Source: Microbacterium neungamense
GTDB taxonomy: Bacteria; Actinomycetota; Actinomycetes; Actinomycetales; Microbacteriaceae
Assembly (NCBI RefSeq): GCF_024971095.1
Contig: NZ_CP069717.1
Coordinates: 806,001-870,000, forward strand
Length of the DNA: 64,000 bases
Direction: 5' to 3'
The notes beneath the pieces were generated by a model that did no database searches, was not told where the DNA came from, and was given only the letters and a program-made list of their open reading frames with translations. Shown piece after piece: positions 8,215 to 16,541 of the stretch. Every line of letters starts with the position of its first letter. The first letter of the stretch is position 1. A program made the translations under genes and the position numbers.

Positions 8215-9297
8215 ATGAGTGTGCAGCTGCGCGTCGTCCTGGATCAGCTCGCGCACGTCGCCGACCCCGATCAGGCGGCCGCGGCCCTCTCTCTCACCCA
8301 CGGCCTCGTGGCCACCGCGCCACGCGGCTGCGCCGTCACGGCGATCGTCCCCGCGGGCAGGGAGGCCGGCATCCCGGGCATCCCGGGGGTGCGCGACGTG
8401 CACCGCCTGCCGCTCGGCCGCCGCGAGCTGCTCGCCTCCTGGCAGATGGGCATCGCCCCCGGACTCGGCGGCGGCCTCATCCACGCGCCGACCCTGGCCG
8501 CGCCGCTGGTGCGGCACGACAGGGTGCACGACCACGATCAGATCACCGCGACCCTGTGGGACCTGTGTGCGTGGGAGACCCCGGAGCTGCTCAGCAAGCC
8601 GTCCGTGGTCTGGCACCGCGCGATGCTGAAGCGCGCGGTGAAGCATGCGGATGCCCTCGTCGTGCCCTCGCATGCGATCGCCGAGCGGCTCGCCGACCTC
8701 GCACCGCTCGGCGACCGGATCCGGGTGATCGCCGGAGCGGCGCCGGACGGCTTCACGGTGCCCGCCGACGCCTCCGAGCGTCGTGCGGCCCTGCAGATCC
8801 CGGAGCGGTACGTCGTGCTCACCGGCGTCGGGGAATCGTTCGCCGACGGCTTCCGCGCCGCGGCCCGCGCTGACGTCGACGCCGTGGTGCTGGACGCCGG
8901 CGAGGGCGGCGAGCCGGCCCTGGCCGAGCTCGCGGCCGCGAACGGGCTGCCCGAGCAGCGCGCGCACATCCGCGGATCGCTCGGGCCCGAGGACCGCGCC
9001 GCGGTTCTCGCCGGCGCCGCGGCGCTGGTCGCCACGAGCGCGAACGCTGCCTGGCCGTGGCGCGTGATCGAGGCGATGGCGCTCGGCGTGCCGGTCGTCG
9101 CCGTCGACAGCGGGGTGCATCGCGACGTGATCGCGGACGGGGGAGCGGTGACGGATGCCGGGGAGCTCCCCGACGCCCTCATCGACGCCCTGGGGGCCGG
9201 AGAGCGGCGCCTGCGGGTGCTGGCCTCGGACCGCGCCAAGGCGTTCTCCTGGCCCAGCTCGGCCGAGCGGCTGTGGGCCCTGCACGCCGACCTCTGA
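8215..9297 (+). CDS. Glycosyltransferase family 4 (GT-B fold)
   Basis: 360 residues, cytoplasmic. The N-terminal half holds HAPTLAAPL and DLCAWETPELLSKP. The linker ADALVVPSHAIAERLADLAP and RIRVIAGAAPDGF are typical of GT4 enzymes. The C-terminal donor site reads ATSANAAWPWRVIEAMALG, where the usual E-x7-E is reduced to a single clear Glu. It was probably recruited for envelope polysaccharide. It converges with the ABC ATPase at 9332, and a dispersed repeat and a -10-like motif precede it. Substrates are unknown. Confidence 0.8.
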   Translation: MSVQLRVVLDQLAHVADPDQAAAALSLTHGLVATAPRGCAVTAIVPAGREAGIPGIPGVRDVHRLPLGRRELLASWQMGIAPGLGGGLIHAPTLAAPLVRHDRVHDHDQITATLWDLCAWETPELLSKPSVVWHRAMLKRAVKHADALVVPSHAIAERLADLAPLGDRIRVIAGAAPDGFTVPADASERRAALQIPERYVVLTGVGESFADGFRAAARADVDAVVLDAGEGGEPALAELAAANGLPEQRAHIRGSLGPEDRAAVLAGAAALVATSANAAWPWRVIEAMALGVPVVAVDSGVHRDVIADGGAVTDAGELPDALIDALGAGERRLRVLASDRAKAFSWPSSAERLWALHADL

Positions 9298-9331
9298 GCG
9301 GGCGGCGGGCGACCGGTGCGTGCGTCGCGGG

Positions 9332-10066
9332 TCAGGCGCGCATCAGTTCGACGGCATGTTTGCTCGGGCCGTCGAACTGCAGCTTCCCCTGACTGAGCAG
9401 GATGCCGCGCTCGCAGAGATCGGAGACCATGTTGAGGTCGTGACTCACGATGACGAGCGTCTTGCCCTGCTGGTGGAGCTCGCGGATCCGGTCGAGGCAC
9501 TTGCGCTGGAACGGCTCGTCGCCGACGGAGAGGATCTCGTCGATCAGCAGGACGTCGACTTCGGTGTGGATCGCGACCGAGAAGGCCAGACGCAGGAACA
9601 TGCCCGACGAGTAGTGCTTCACCTCGGTGTCGATGAACTTCTCGATCTCGCTGAACGCGACGATGGAGTCGAAACGCTCCTCCGTCTCCTTCTTGGACAT
9701 GCCCAGGATCGCGGCGTTGAGGTAGATGTTCTCGCGGCCGGAGAGGTCCGGGTGGAAGCCGGCGCCGACCTCGATGAGACCGGCGACACGGCCCCGGGTG
9801 AGGACGCCGCCGCGATCGGGGGACAGGACACCCGAGATGAGTTTGAGCATGGTCGACTTGCCCGAGCCGTTGAAGCCCAGCAGCGCCACTGACTCACCCT
9901 CGCCGACGCGGAACGAGACGCCGTCGAGTGCGCGGAACTTCGTCGTGAGCGGCTTGCGACGGATGGCCGCAAGAGCGGTCTCCTTGATCGAGTGCGTGTG
10001 CCGGAGGGTGAACTCCTTGCGCACGTCGTCTACGACGATTCGGGGCTGATCAGAGATCCTGGGCAA
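9332..10066 (-). CDS. ABC transporter ATP-binding protein, polysaccharide export (Wzt/TagH type), exporter 1
   Basis: 244 residues. Energises export of a lipid-linked polysaccharide together with the permease upstream. Seen: SVALLGFNGSGKSTMLK (Walker A), YSSGMFLRLAF (signature), VDVLLIDEILSVGD (Walker B) and VIVSHD (H-loop). The phrase AGLIEVGAGFHPDLSGREN is characteristic of the Wzt/TagH subfamily. There is no C-terminal carbohydrate-binding extension. The TTG at 10066 is chosen: GGAGG lies 6 bases upstream and the result starts just before the domain. A TTG at 10108 would overlap the permease by 59 bases. It overlaps the permease end by 17 bases. Confidence 0.9.
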   Translation of the reverse strand: MPRISDQPRIVVDDVRKEFTLRHTHSIKETALAAIRRKPLTTKFRALDGVSFRVGEGESVALLGFNGSGKSTMLKLISGVLSPDRGGVLTRGRVAGLIEVGAGFHPDLSGRENIYLNAAILGMSKKETEERFDSIVAFSEIEKFIDTEVKHYSSGMFLRLAFSVAIHTEVDVLLIDEILSVGDEPFQRKCLDRIRELHQQGKTLVIVSHDLNMVSDLCERGILLSQGKLQFDGPSKHAVELMRA

Positions 10067-10925
10067 AGCGGCCCTCCAGGCGACGGAACACGAACTGCCC
10101 GAAGGCAAGCACGACGAGCGAGATCAGCAGAGCGATGGCGCTGAACGTCCAGAGCGAGGGCAGCGGGCTGGCGCCGTTCGGACCGAGAGGCATCCAGATG
10201 CCGTAGTGGAACAGCTCGACGGCCACCGTCACCGGGTTCAGGCGATACAGGGTGAAGAGCCAGTCCGGGATCACATCGGCGACTGCGGTCCACGCGTACA
10301 TCACCGGGGAGGCCCAGATCGCGACCATCACGATGATCTCCACGAAACTCTGCGCATCGCGGAAGGTGACGTTGATCGAGCCGAACAGGAGGCCCAGACC
10401 GCTGGCGAGGATCGCGACGACGACCAGGGCGAGGAGGATCGCCGCGAAGGACAGCACCGACGGTGACCATCCGAAGAAAAGGGAGATCACCATCACCACG
10501 AGGATCTGCGGGAGCGCGTTGACCGCAGCGATCAGCATGCTGGCGATCGGGAACATCTCACGCGGAAGGTAGATCTTCTTGATGAGCGCTGCGTTATCCA
10601 CGAGGGAGCGGGTGCCGTTCGAGAAGGCCTCATTGAAGAACGTGACGATCGTGATGCCCGCGAGCAGGTAGATCGGGAAATACTCCAGCTGCCGGTTCAT
10701 GCCGAGGAAGACACCGATGGCGAAGTAGAACACCACGAACTGGATCAGCGGCTTGACGTACGACCACAGCCAGCCGAAGATCGAACCCCGGTATCGAATC
10801 TGCACCTCCTTCCGCACGATGAGGGAGAGGAGGTAGCGATGACGGAAGACCTCCGCGAGTCCTCTCTGAGAACCAGGGACGGCGAGCTTGCTTCCGTCGT
10901 CTGTCATGCGGGTTCCGGGCACCAT
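10050..10925 (-). CDS. ABC-2 type permease, polysaccharide export (Wzm/TagG type), exporter 1
   Basis: 291 residues with six predicted membrane helices. The ABC-2 hallmark is clear: LSLIVRKEVQIRYRGSIFG, then WLWSYVKPLIQFVVFYFAIG near residues 52-72. Later helices include ILVVMVISLFFGW and AILASGLGLLFGSINVTFRD. It forms the channel for a lipid-linked polymer with the ATPase at 9332. An in-frame ATG at 10907 (MTDDGSK) is an alternative start; neither has a strong ribosome binding site. It is divergent from the glycosyltransferase at 11061. Confidence 0.9.
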   Translation of the reverse strand: MVPGTRMTDDGSKLAVPGSQRGLAEVFRHRYLLSLIVRKEVQIRYRGSIFGWLWSYVKPLIQFVVFYFAIGVFLGMNRQLEYFPIYLLAGITIVTFFNEAFSNGTRSLVDNAALIKKIYLPREMFPIASMLIAAVNALPQILVVMVISLFFGWSPSVLSFAAILLALVVVAILASGLGLLFGSINVTFRDAQSFVEIIVMVAIWASPVMYAWTAVADVIPDWLFTLYRLNPVTVAVELFHYGIWMPLGPNGASPLPSLWTFSAIALLISLVVLAFGQFVFRRLEGRFAQDL

Positions 10926-10945
10926 GCCATCTTAGAAGCTCACCG

Positions 10946-11045
10946 CTGACCGTCTGCTCAGGATCGATTGGCCCGAGAGGCCCTGCCAGCTATCCCGAAG
11001 AATGCCCGCGATACAATCAGCGACGTTGTGCCTGACCGTCTGCTC
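10946..11045. repeat. 14-bp direct repeat in a divergent promoter region
   Basis: CTGACCGTCTGCTC occurs at 10946-10959 and again at 11032-11045, one near each gene of the divergent pair. The gap between genes (10926-11060) also has TACAAT at 11012-11017, a possible -10 for the plus-strand gene with a leader of about 40 bases. Paired operator sites are a possible explanation. Confidence 0.5.
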
Positions 11046-11060
11046 TGAAAGTTCTATTAC

Positions 11061-12743
11061 GTGACTCTTACGCATGTGCATGGCCTGCCGGCGGTGTTCG
11101 AGACCGACGACCCCGTCCTGGATGCGCTGACGGAACGGGAACGCCGGTTGCTCGCGGGGGCGCTGAACTTCCACGCGCTGATGGCGCCGGAACGCACACT
11201 CGACGTGCATCTCTACGATGGCGGCGTCGAGAACACGCCGCGCACCACGGACGATTCCACGTTCACCGGGGAGTCGCGGGAGAACCGGAAGCGGCTGCAC
11301 ACATTCCGGGTGCGCAGCCTGGCCCCGGTGGAGAACCGCACCGCAGGCCCGGCCGAGAACGAGGCGGAGCAGCTGATCGGCCGCACCTCGCGCCACCTGC
11401 ACATCTCCCGGGACGAGGTGCTCGAGTTCGACCCCATCCGCCCGGCCCGCACCGACCTGGTCGGCCGGATCGCCCGGCGCGTCAAGGCGAAGACGCCGCT
11501 GCTGTACGACGACCTGCGCGACGTCGTGCTGGCACGCCACACCCGCCGGCTGAACCGGCCCGTAGAGCGCCAGCAGTACGACAGGCAGTTCGCCGCGGAA
11601 CATGTGCATCCGGCCGCTCGTGTGGAGCTGGCCGGTCCTGTTCCGGAGGGCGCGCCCAGGGCCGTGATCATCGGAATGCACTGGTTCGAGCTCGGCGGCG
11701 CCGAGCGGTGGGCCTTCGAGACCGTTCGGCTGGTGAAGGAGGCCGGGTTCCTGCCCATCGTGCTGACGAACCGCGACTCCCAGCATCCGTGGATCACCCG
11801 CTCGGAACTCGACGGGGCCATGCTGATCCCGTTCTCCGAGCCCACCGTGTTGTCCCAGTCCCTCGGCGTCGAGCAGCTGCTGCGCGCGCTGCTGCGCACC
11901 TTCGATGTGCGCGGGGTGGTGGTGCACCACAACCAGTGGCTGTACGACCGGCTCGCGTGGATCGTCCGATCGCGGCCGGGCATTCCGGTCGTGGACTCCA
12001 CGCACATCGTCGAGTACCGCGGTGGGGGATATCCGCTCAGCGGTGCCCTCGTGACGGAGAGCATCACCAAGCACCACGTGATCTCACCGAGCCTTGCGAA
12101 ATGGATGACCCGCGCTCAGCGGATCCCCGAGGACAAGGTCGTGATGGCGCCTCTCGGGGGCCTGACGGTCAAGCCGAAGGATGCCCGGTTCCGGGCCCGC
12201 AAAGACGGCGAACCGTTCACCGTCGCGTTCGTCGGCCGGATGGCTCGCCAGAAGGCGCCGGAGGTTTTCGTGGCGATGGCTCGGCGGCTGCGACGCGTGG
12301 ATCCGGGGATCCGTTTCATTCTGCACGGTGACGGCGAGCTCGCGAGCTGGGTGGACGACGTGATCGCCGGCATGGGTATGACCGATGCGATCGAGCGGAG
12401 GACGTCTGCCGTCCCCGTCTCCCGGACGCTGGACGAGGCGCATGTTCTCGTCGTCTCGTCGCATAATGAGGGACTGACGCTGACGACCCTGGAGGCGATC
12501 ACTCACGGGGTCCCCGTCGTGTCCACGGACGTCGGCGCGCAGCGCGACATCATCCCGGATATCGCGCTGGTGCCACGATTCGCCCATCGCGCCTCGCGCG
12601 GTCTGGCGTCCGTGGTGTCGAGGCTGGTGAACGACGAGGCGGCGCGCGAGCAGCTGTGGCGCCGCGAACGGAAGGCGGAGAAGAAATTGCTGGCCAACAC
12701 GACGGCGACCGAGTGGTTCGCGGAGGAGGTGCGCGGATGGTGA
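11061..12743 (+). CDS. Glycosyltransferase family 4 with an unrecognised N-terminal region
   Basis: 560 residues, GTG start. The first ~195 residues match nothing I recognise (charged, no membrane helix, starting HVHGLPAVFETDDPVLDALT). The GT-B part begins about residue 200 with IIGMHWFELGGAERWAFETV, continues through TVAFVGRMARQKAPEVF, and ends with HNEGLTLTTLEAITHGVPVV, the E-x7-E donor-sugar motif. It is probably a sugar transferase of the wall glycopolymer. Its 3' end overlaps the following GT2 by 7 bases (ATGGTGA), so the two are coupled. The donor is unknown. Confidence 0.82.
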   Translation: MTLTHVHGLPAVFETDDPVLDALTERERRLLAGALNFHALMAPERTLDVHLYDGGVENTPRTTDDSTFTGESRENRKRLHTFRVRSLAPVENRTAGPAENEAEQLIGRTSRHLHISRDEVLEFDPIRPARTDLVGRIARRVKAKTPLLYDDLRDVVLARHTRRLNRPVERQQYDRQFAAEHVHPAARVELAGPVPEGAPRAVIIGMHWFELGGAERWAFETVRLVKEAGFLPIVLTNRDSQHPWITRSELDGAMLIPFSEPTVLSQSLGVEQLLRALLRTFDVRGVVVHHNQWLYDRLAWIVRSRPGIPVVDSTHIVEYRGGGYPLSGALVTESITKHHVISPSLAKWMTRAQRIPEDKVVMAPLGGLTVKPKDARFRARKDGEPFTVAFVGRMARQKAPEVFVAMARRLRRVDPGIRFILHGDGELASWVDDVIAGMGMTDAIERRTSAVPVSRTLDEAHVLVVSSHNEGLTLTTLEAITHGVPVVSTDVGAQRDIIPDIALVPRFAHRASRGLASVVSRLVNDEAAREQLWRRERKAEKKLLANTTATEWFAEEVRGW

Positions 12744-13636
12744 CGGTGGCAGCGGTCGTCGTCACGTTCAACCGGCTCGAGAAGCTGAAGAACGTGATCG
12801 CCTCCATCGAGGCGCAGACCCATCCTGTGTCCACGCTGTTCGTGATCGACAACGCTTCCACCGACGGCACCGGCGAGTACCTGTCGACGCTGCAGACGAC
12901 GGTTCCGCTCGAGGTCGTGACGATGACCGAGAACCTCGGCGGGGCCGGCGGCTTCGCCGAGGGCATGCGACGCGGCTACGCGTCCGGCGCGGATCACGTC
13001 TGGATCATGGACGACGACTGCTACCCGAAGCCGGACGCGCTCGCCGCCCTGGTCCGCGGCTTCGCCGAGGCGGTGGCCGAGCTCGGCGGCGATGTGCCGT
13101 TCGCCTGCTCCGTCGTGGAGTTCACCGATGGGAACATCTGCGAGATGAACAACCCGGTGCCCACCTGGGACTGGGCGCGGCTGCTGGTCAAGGGGCAGCA
13201 GAACGTCATGGTGACCGCGTGCTCGTTCGTCTCGGTGCTGATCCCGCGCTGGGCGATCGCCGAGTACGGGCTGCCGTACGCCGAGTACTTCATCTGGTTC
13301 GACGACCGGGAGTACACCCTGCGGGTCACCAAGCGCTGCCCTGGCGTGCAGGTGCTCGACAGCGTCGTCGTCCACGACATGGGCGATAACAAGGGCGTGA
13401 ACTTCGCCATGGTGAACCGCCAGAACTACTGGAAGTTCGCCTACGGAGTGCGCAACGAGAGCTCGTGGCAGCTCCACCACCGCGGCGTACTGTACTACCT
13501 GGAGTTCGGCGCCCGCCTGTTCGTGAGTCTGCACCGGGGGCGCGTGCCGTTCGATCTGCGGGCAAAGTTGATCGGGAAGTGGCTGCGCGGGATCACGTTC
13601 AACCCCGCCGTGGCTCATGTCGAAGCTCGCGTCTGA
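12737..13636 (+). CDS. Glycosyltransferase family 2, galactofuranosyl/rhamnosyl type
   Basis: 299 residues. GT-A core: VTVAAVVVTFNRLEKLKNV, VIDNASTDGTGEYL, ENLGGAGGFAEGMRRGY, the metal site HVWIMDDDCYPKPDAL, and FIWFDDREYTLRV. The GGAGGFAEG plus MDDD combination is typical of GlfT1-like galactofuranosyl and rhamnosyl transferases. The ATG at 12737 is chosen because it begins the first beta strand and overlaps the upstream stop; a longer frame lacks support. UDP-Galf (from Glf at 30645) or dTDP-rhamnose are plausible donors made in this locus. Confidence 0.85.
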   Translation: MVTVAAVVVTFNRLEKLKNVIASIEAQTHPVSTLFVIDNASTDGTGEYLSTLQTTVPLEVVTMTENLGGAGGFAEGMRRGYASGADHVWIMDDDCYPKPDALAALVRGFAEAVAELGGDVPFACSVVEFTDGNICEMNNPVPTWDWARLLVKGQQNVMVTACSFVSVLIPRWAIAEYGLPYAEYFIWFDDREYTLRVTKRCPGVQVLDSVVVHDMGDNKGVNFAMVNRQNYWKFAYGVRNESSWQLHHRGVLYYLEFGARLFVSLHRGRVPFDLRAKLIGKWLRGITFNPAVAHVEARV

Positions 13637-13651
13637 ATCCGGGGGGATGCG

Positions 13652-15604
13652 ATGAGCGAATGGCTCGCATTCATCCCCGCGGTGGCGGCAGCGATCGGTG
13701 TGCTGTTCGTGCCCGGGCTGGTTCTCGGTGTCGCATTGCGGCTCCGCGGCTGGTGGCTGGTAGCGGCCTCGGCGCCGCTCTCCGTGTCATTGATCGTTGT
13801 CGCCTCGATTGTCGCCGGATGGATCGGTCTGCGTTGGACCGCGTTGCCGGTGCTGGCTTTGACCGCGATCGCTGTGATCGCTGCATGGTGCTGGGCGCGC
13901 TGGGTAGGAAACCCTTTATCGAGGCCAACTTCCGGAGCGCGACGTCGCGCGATCGCGCCCGCCGTGATCGGGTTTCTCGCAGGGGCCGTCCCGATCGGAT
14001 GGGTTCTCGTGCGGGGCATGGGTGACCCTCAACTGATAGCACAGCGCTACGACAACTTCTTCCATGTCAATGCCATTCAGTACGTGCTCGACACCGGCAG
14101 CGCGTCCCCGTTCTGGGTCGGGACGATGACTGCCCCGGGGAACCTGCTCTTCTATCCGTCCGGGTGGCATGCGGCGGGATCTCTCGTCGCGCAACTGTGT
14201 GGCTGCGGCGTGGGTATGGCGAGTAACGCTCTGATCCTCGTGACGGCGGCCGCTGTGTGGCCGCTGGCCGTCATCCTGCTTGCGCGCACCCTATTCGGTG
14301 GGAGCGCGTTGGTGACGGTCGCTGCCGGCGCCCTCTCCGGAGCGACTCCTGCGTTCCCGTACCTGCCGCTTCACTACGGACCCCTCTACCCGCTGTTCTT
14401 GGGCCTGGCGATCGCCCCCGTGTCGATCGCCGCCCTCATCCGGCTGCTCCGCCCTGGCCGAATTGCGCGACGGCACGACATCGCCCTCCTGGCCGTGCTT
14501 CTGACGCCAGGCGTCGCCGTGGCGCATCCGGGCGCGCTCCTCGCCGTCCTGGCGCTGACCGTTCCGTCTGTCGTGATGCTCGGGTGGTGGCTGTGGCGTC
14601 GCACTTCTACGCTTCGGTGGCGACTGTGGATCATCCTCGGCGGCGTGTCGTTCGCGGTGACCGCGATGATCGTGCTGCGATTCGTTCGCCCGCCGGCATC
14701 GGAGATCTATTGGCCTCCTACCGGTACCCTGCCGACCGCCGTGGGCGAGATCGTGACCGCCGCCCTGTTCGGATACCCGGTTGCCTACCTGTTTGCAGGG
14801 CTCGTTCTGGTAGCGGTCGTGAGGTGTTGCCGTCGGCCGGCCTATGGCCGATCGGTCGCGCTCGGCATGGGCTTCGTCGGGGCGTTTCTCTATATCGTCG
14901 TTGCGGGCTCGCCGTTCGAAGAGCTGCGCATGTGGCTCACCGGACCGTGGTACAACAATGCTCCCCGTCTTGCGAGCATCTGGGCGCTCGGCGCCGTTCC
15001 CCTTGCGGCGGGCGGAGTCGCCGTGCTCGTTCGCTGGGCTGCCCGTCGAGCGCGACGAATGTCCGCGCCGTCGCTGGCCGCACCAGTGGTCCGCCGCGCT
15101 GGCCTGCTAGTGCTGGCGATCGCGATCGTGACACTGTCGCACAGCGGCGCTCTACGCCAGGCATCCGCTGACGTGCACTTCGTCTACGGAGACGATGGGG
15201 GCGGCCCGATCCTCTCGGCCGGTGAGTATCGCCTCCTTGAGCACGTGGACGACCTCGTTCCCGAGGATGCTGTCATCGCCGGTGATCCGTGGACCGGTAC
15301 ATCTTTCGCGTATGGCATCAGCGGGCGAAAGGTCCTGATGCCTCACCTTCTGATGGACGAGACCAGTCCGGCGCGACTGATCAACGAGCGGTTCGCGACC
15401 GACGCCGACGAGCCGGAGATGTGTGAGGCGCTTCGCGAGACGGGCGTGCGGTACATCCTGGACTTCGATGGGCCTGACCTGATGGAGAACGAAGGCGGGT
15501 TCGACGGCGTGAGTGACCTGAGGGAGTCGCCGTTCGTCGAACTCGTCGCCTCGGAGTCAGGTGCGCGCCTATATCGGATCACGACATGCGGGTTGGAGAA
15601 ATGA
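13652..15604 (+). CDS. DUF6541-type polytopic membrane protein
   Basis: 650 residues, with about 12-13 hydrophobic helices in the first ~500, then a soluble C-terminal part of about 130 residues. Opening: EWLAFIPAVAAAIGVLFVPG. The layout (many helices, then an extracytoplasmic C-terminal domain) resembles GT-C glycosyltransferases or mannosyltransferase-like DUF6541 proteins, but no catalytic motif can be assigned with certainty. GGGGG precedes the ATG by 4 bases. The next gene starts inside its stop codon (ATGA). Composition looks less GC-rich than the flanking housekeeping genes. Confidence 0.7.
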   Translation: MSEWLAFIPAVAAAIGVLFVPGLVLGVALRLRGWWLVAASAPLSVSLIVVASIVAGWIGLRWTALPVLALTAIAVIAAWCWARWVGNPLSRPTSGARRRAIAPAVIGFLAGAVPIGWVLVRGMGDPQLIAQRYDNFFHVNAIQYVLDTGSASPFWVGTMTAPGNLLFYPSGWHAAGSLVAQLCGCGVGMASNALILVTAAAVWPLAVILLARTLFGGSALVTVAAGALSGATPAFPYLPLHYGPLYPLFLGLAIAPVSIAALIRLLRPGRIARRHDIALLAVLLTPGVAVAHPGALLAVLALTVPSVVMLGWWLWRRTSTLRWRLWIILGGVSFAVTAMIVLRFVRPPASEIYWPPTGTLPTAVGEIVTAALFGYPVAYLFAGLVLVAVVRCCRRPAYGRSVALGMGFVGAFLYIVVAGSPFEELRMWLTGPWYNNAPRLASIWALGAVPLAAGGVAVLVRWAARRARRMSAPSLAAPVVRRAGLLVLAIAIVTLSHSGALRQASADVHFVYGDDGGGPILSAGEYRLLEHVDDLVPEDAVIAGDPWTGTSFAYGISGRKVLMPHLLMDETSPARLINERFATDADEPEMCEALRETGVRYILDFDGPDLMENEGGFDGVSDLRESPFVELVASESGARLYRITTCGLEK

Positions 15605-16491
15605 CACACGAGATCTTCGTTCCGTACTGGGGCGACCCCGGACTGCTGTTCGACACCGTCGCTTCGGTGCGGGCACAGCGGTCGCCAGATTGGCGGATGG
15701 TCGTCATCGACGACTGCTACCCGGATGCCAGCGTGCCCGCGTACTTCGCGGCATTGGATGACCCGAGGGTCGAGTACGTTCGGAACGAGAAGAACCTGGG
15801 CATCACGGAGAACTACCGCGAAGCCATCCGCCGGGCGACGAGCCCGTTCATCACGATCCTGGGCTGCGACGACCTCATGCACCCCAACTACCTCGATGTC
15901 GTGGGCAACGCCGTCGCTCGTGTCCCGGACGCCGACGTCGTCCAACCAGGTGTGGTGGTGATCGACGAACACGGTGTCGCGGGGCTTCCTCTCGTCGACC
16001 GTGTCAAGCAGCAGCTGCTCGCTCCGCGCGCCGACGACGGCATCGCGGTCCTCCGTGGTGCCGACATGGCGACCAGTCTGATCCGCGGCGACTGGCTGTA
16101 CTGGCCATCCCTGACCTTCCGCACGGAGACGCTCAAGCGCATCGATTTCCGGGACGGGCTGCCGATCATCCAGGATCTCGCGCTGCTGATGGATATCGCC
16201 TTCGATGGCGGAACACTCGTCTACGCTCCCGAACTCGCCTTCTCGTACCGCAGGCATCGCGCCAGCGCCTCACAGAAGACCTTGCTCGACGGCCGCCGGT
16301 TCTCCGACGAGCGCACGTACTACCGCCAGGCGCATGCACTGGCGGCGGCGAAGGGATGGACGCACACAGCCCGCACGGCGCGGCTCAGGGTGATGTCGCG
16401 TCTGCACGCGATCACTGAGCTCCCGGGCGTCCTCCGGCACGGCAACGCCGCAGGAGTAAGATCGACCCTTGCGCACATCTTCGCCATCTGA
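15601..16491 (+). CDS. Glycosyltransferase family 2
   Basis: 296 residues. HEIFVPYWGDPGLLFDTVAS opens the GT-A fold; VVIDDCYPDASVPAY and ITILGCDDLMHPNYL carry the acidic nucleotide and metal ligands (CDD in place of DXD). The ATG at 15601 is used because it overlaps the upstream stop as ATGA; an ATG five codons earlier (15586) is possible. It lies in the plus-strand glycan operon between DUF6541 and a sugar epimerase, so wall glycopolymer assembly is likely. Specificity is unknown. Confidence 0.82.
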   Translation: MTHEIFVPYWGDPGLLFDTVASVRAQRSPDWRMVVIDDCYPDASVPAYFAALDDPRVEYVRNEKNLGITENYREAIRRATSPFITILGCDDLMHPNYLDVVGNAVARVPDADVVQPGVVVIDEHGVAGLPLVDRVKQQLLAPRADDGIAVLRGADMATSLIRGDWLYWPSLTFRTETLKRIDFRDGLPIIQDLALLMDIAFDGGTLVYAPELAFSYRRHRASASQKTLLDGRRFSDERTYYRQAHALAAAKGWTHTARTARLRVMSRLHAITELPGVLRHGNAAGVRSTLAHIFAI

Positions 16492-16541
16492 GCAGTCCGC
16501 TCCGGCACCGTCCGTGCCGCCGACATCTGGGAGACCTTCGA

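Noticed and set aside
9332..10108. Longer start (TTG at 10108) for the exporter-1 ATPase
   Set aside because: It would overlap the permease by 59 bases; TTG 10066 has GGAGG at a proper distance.
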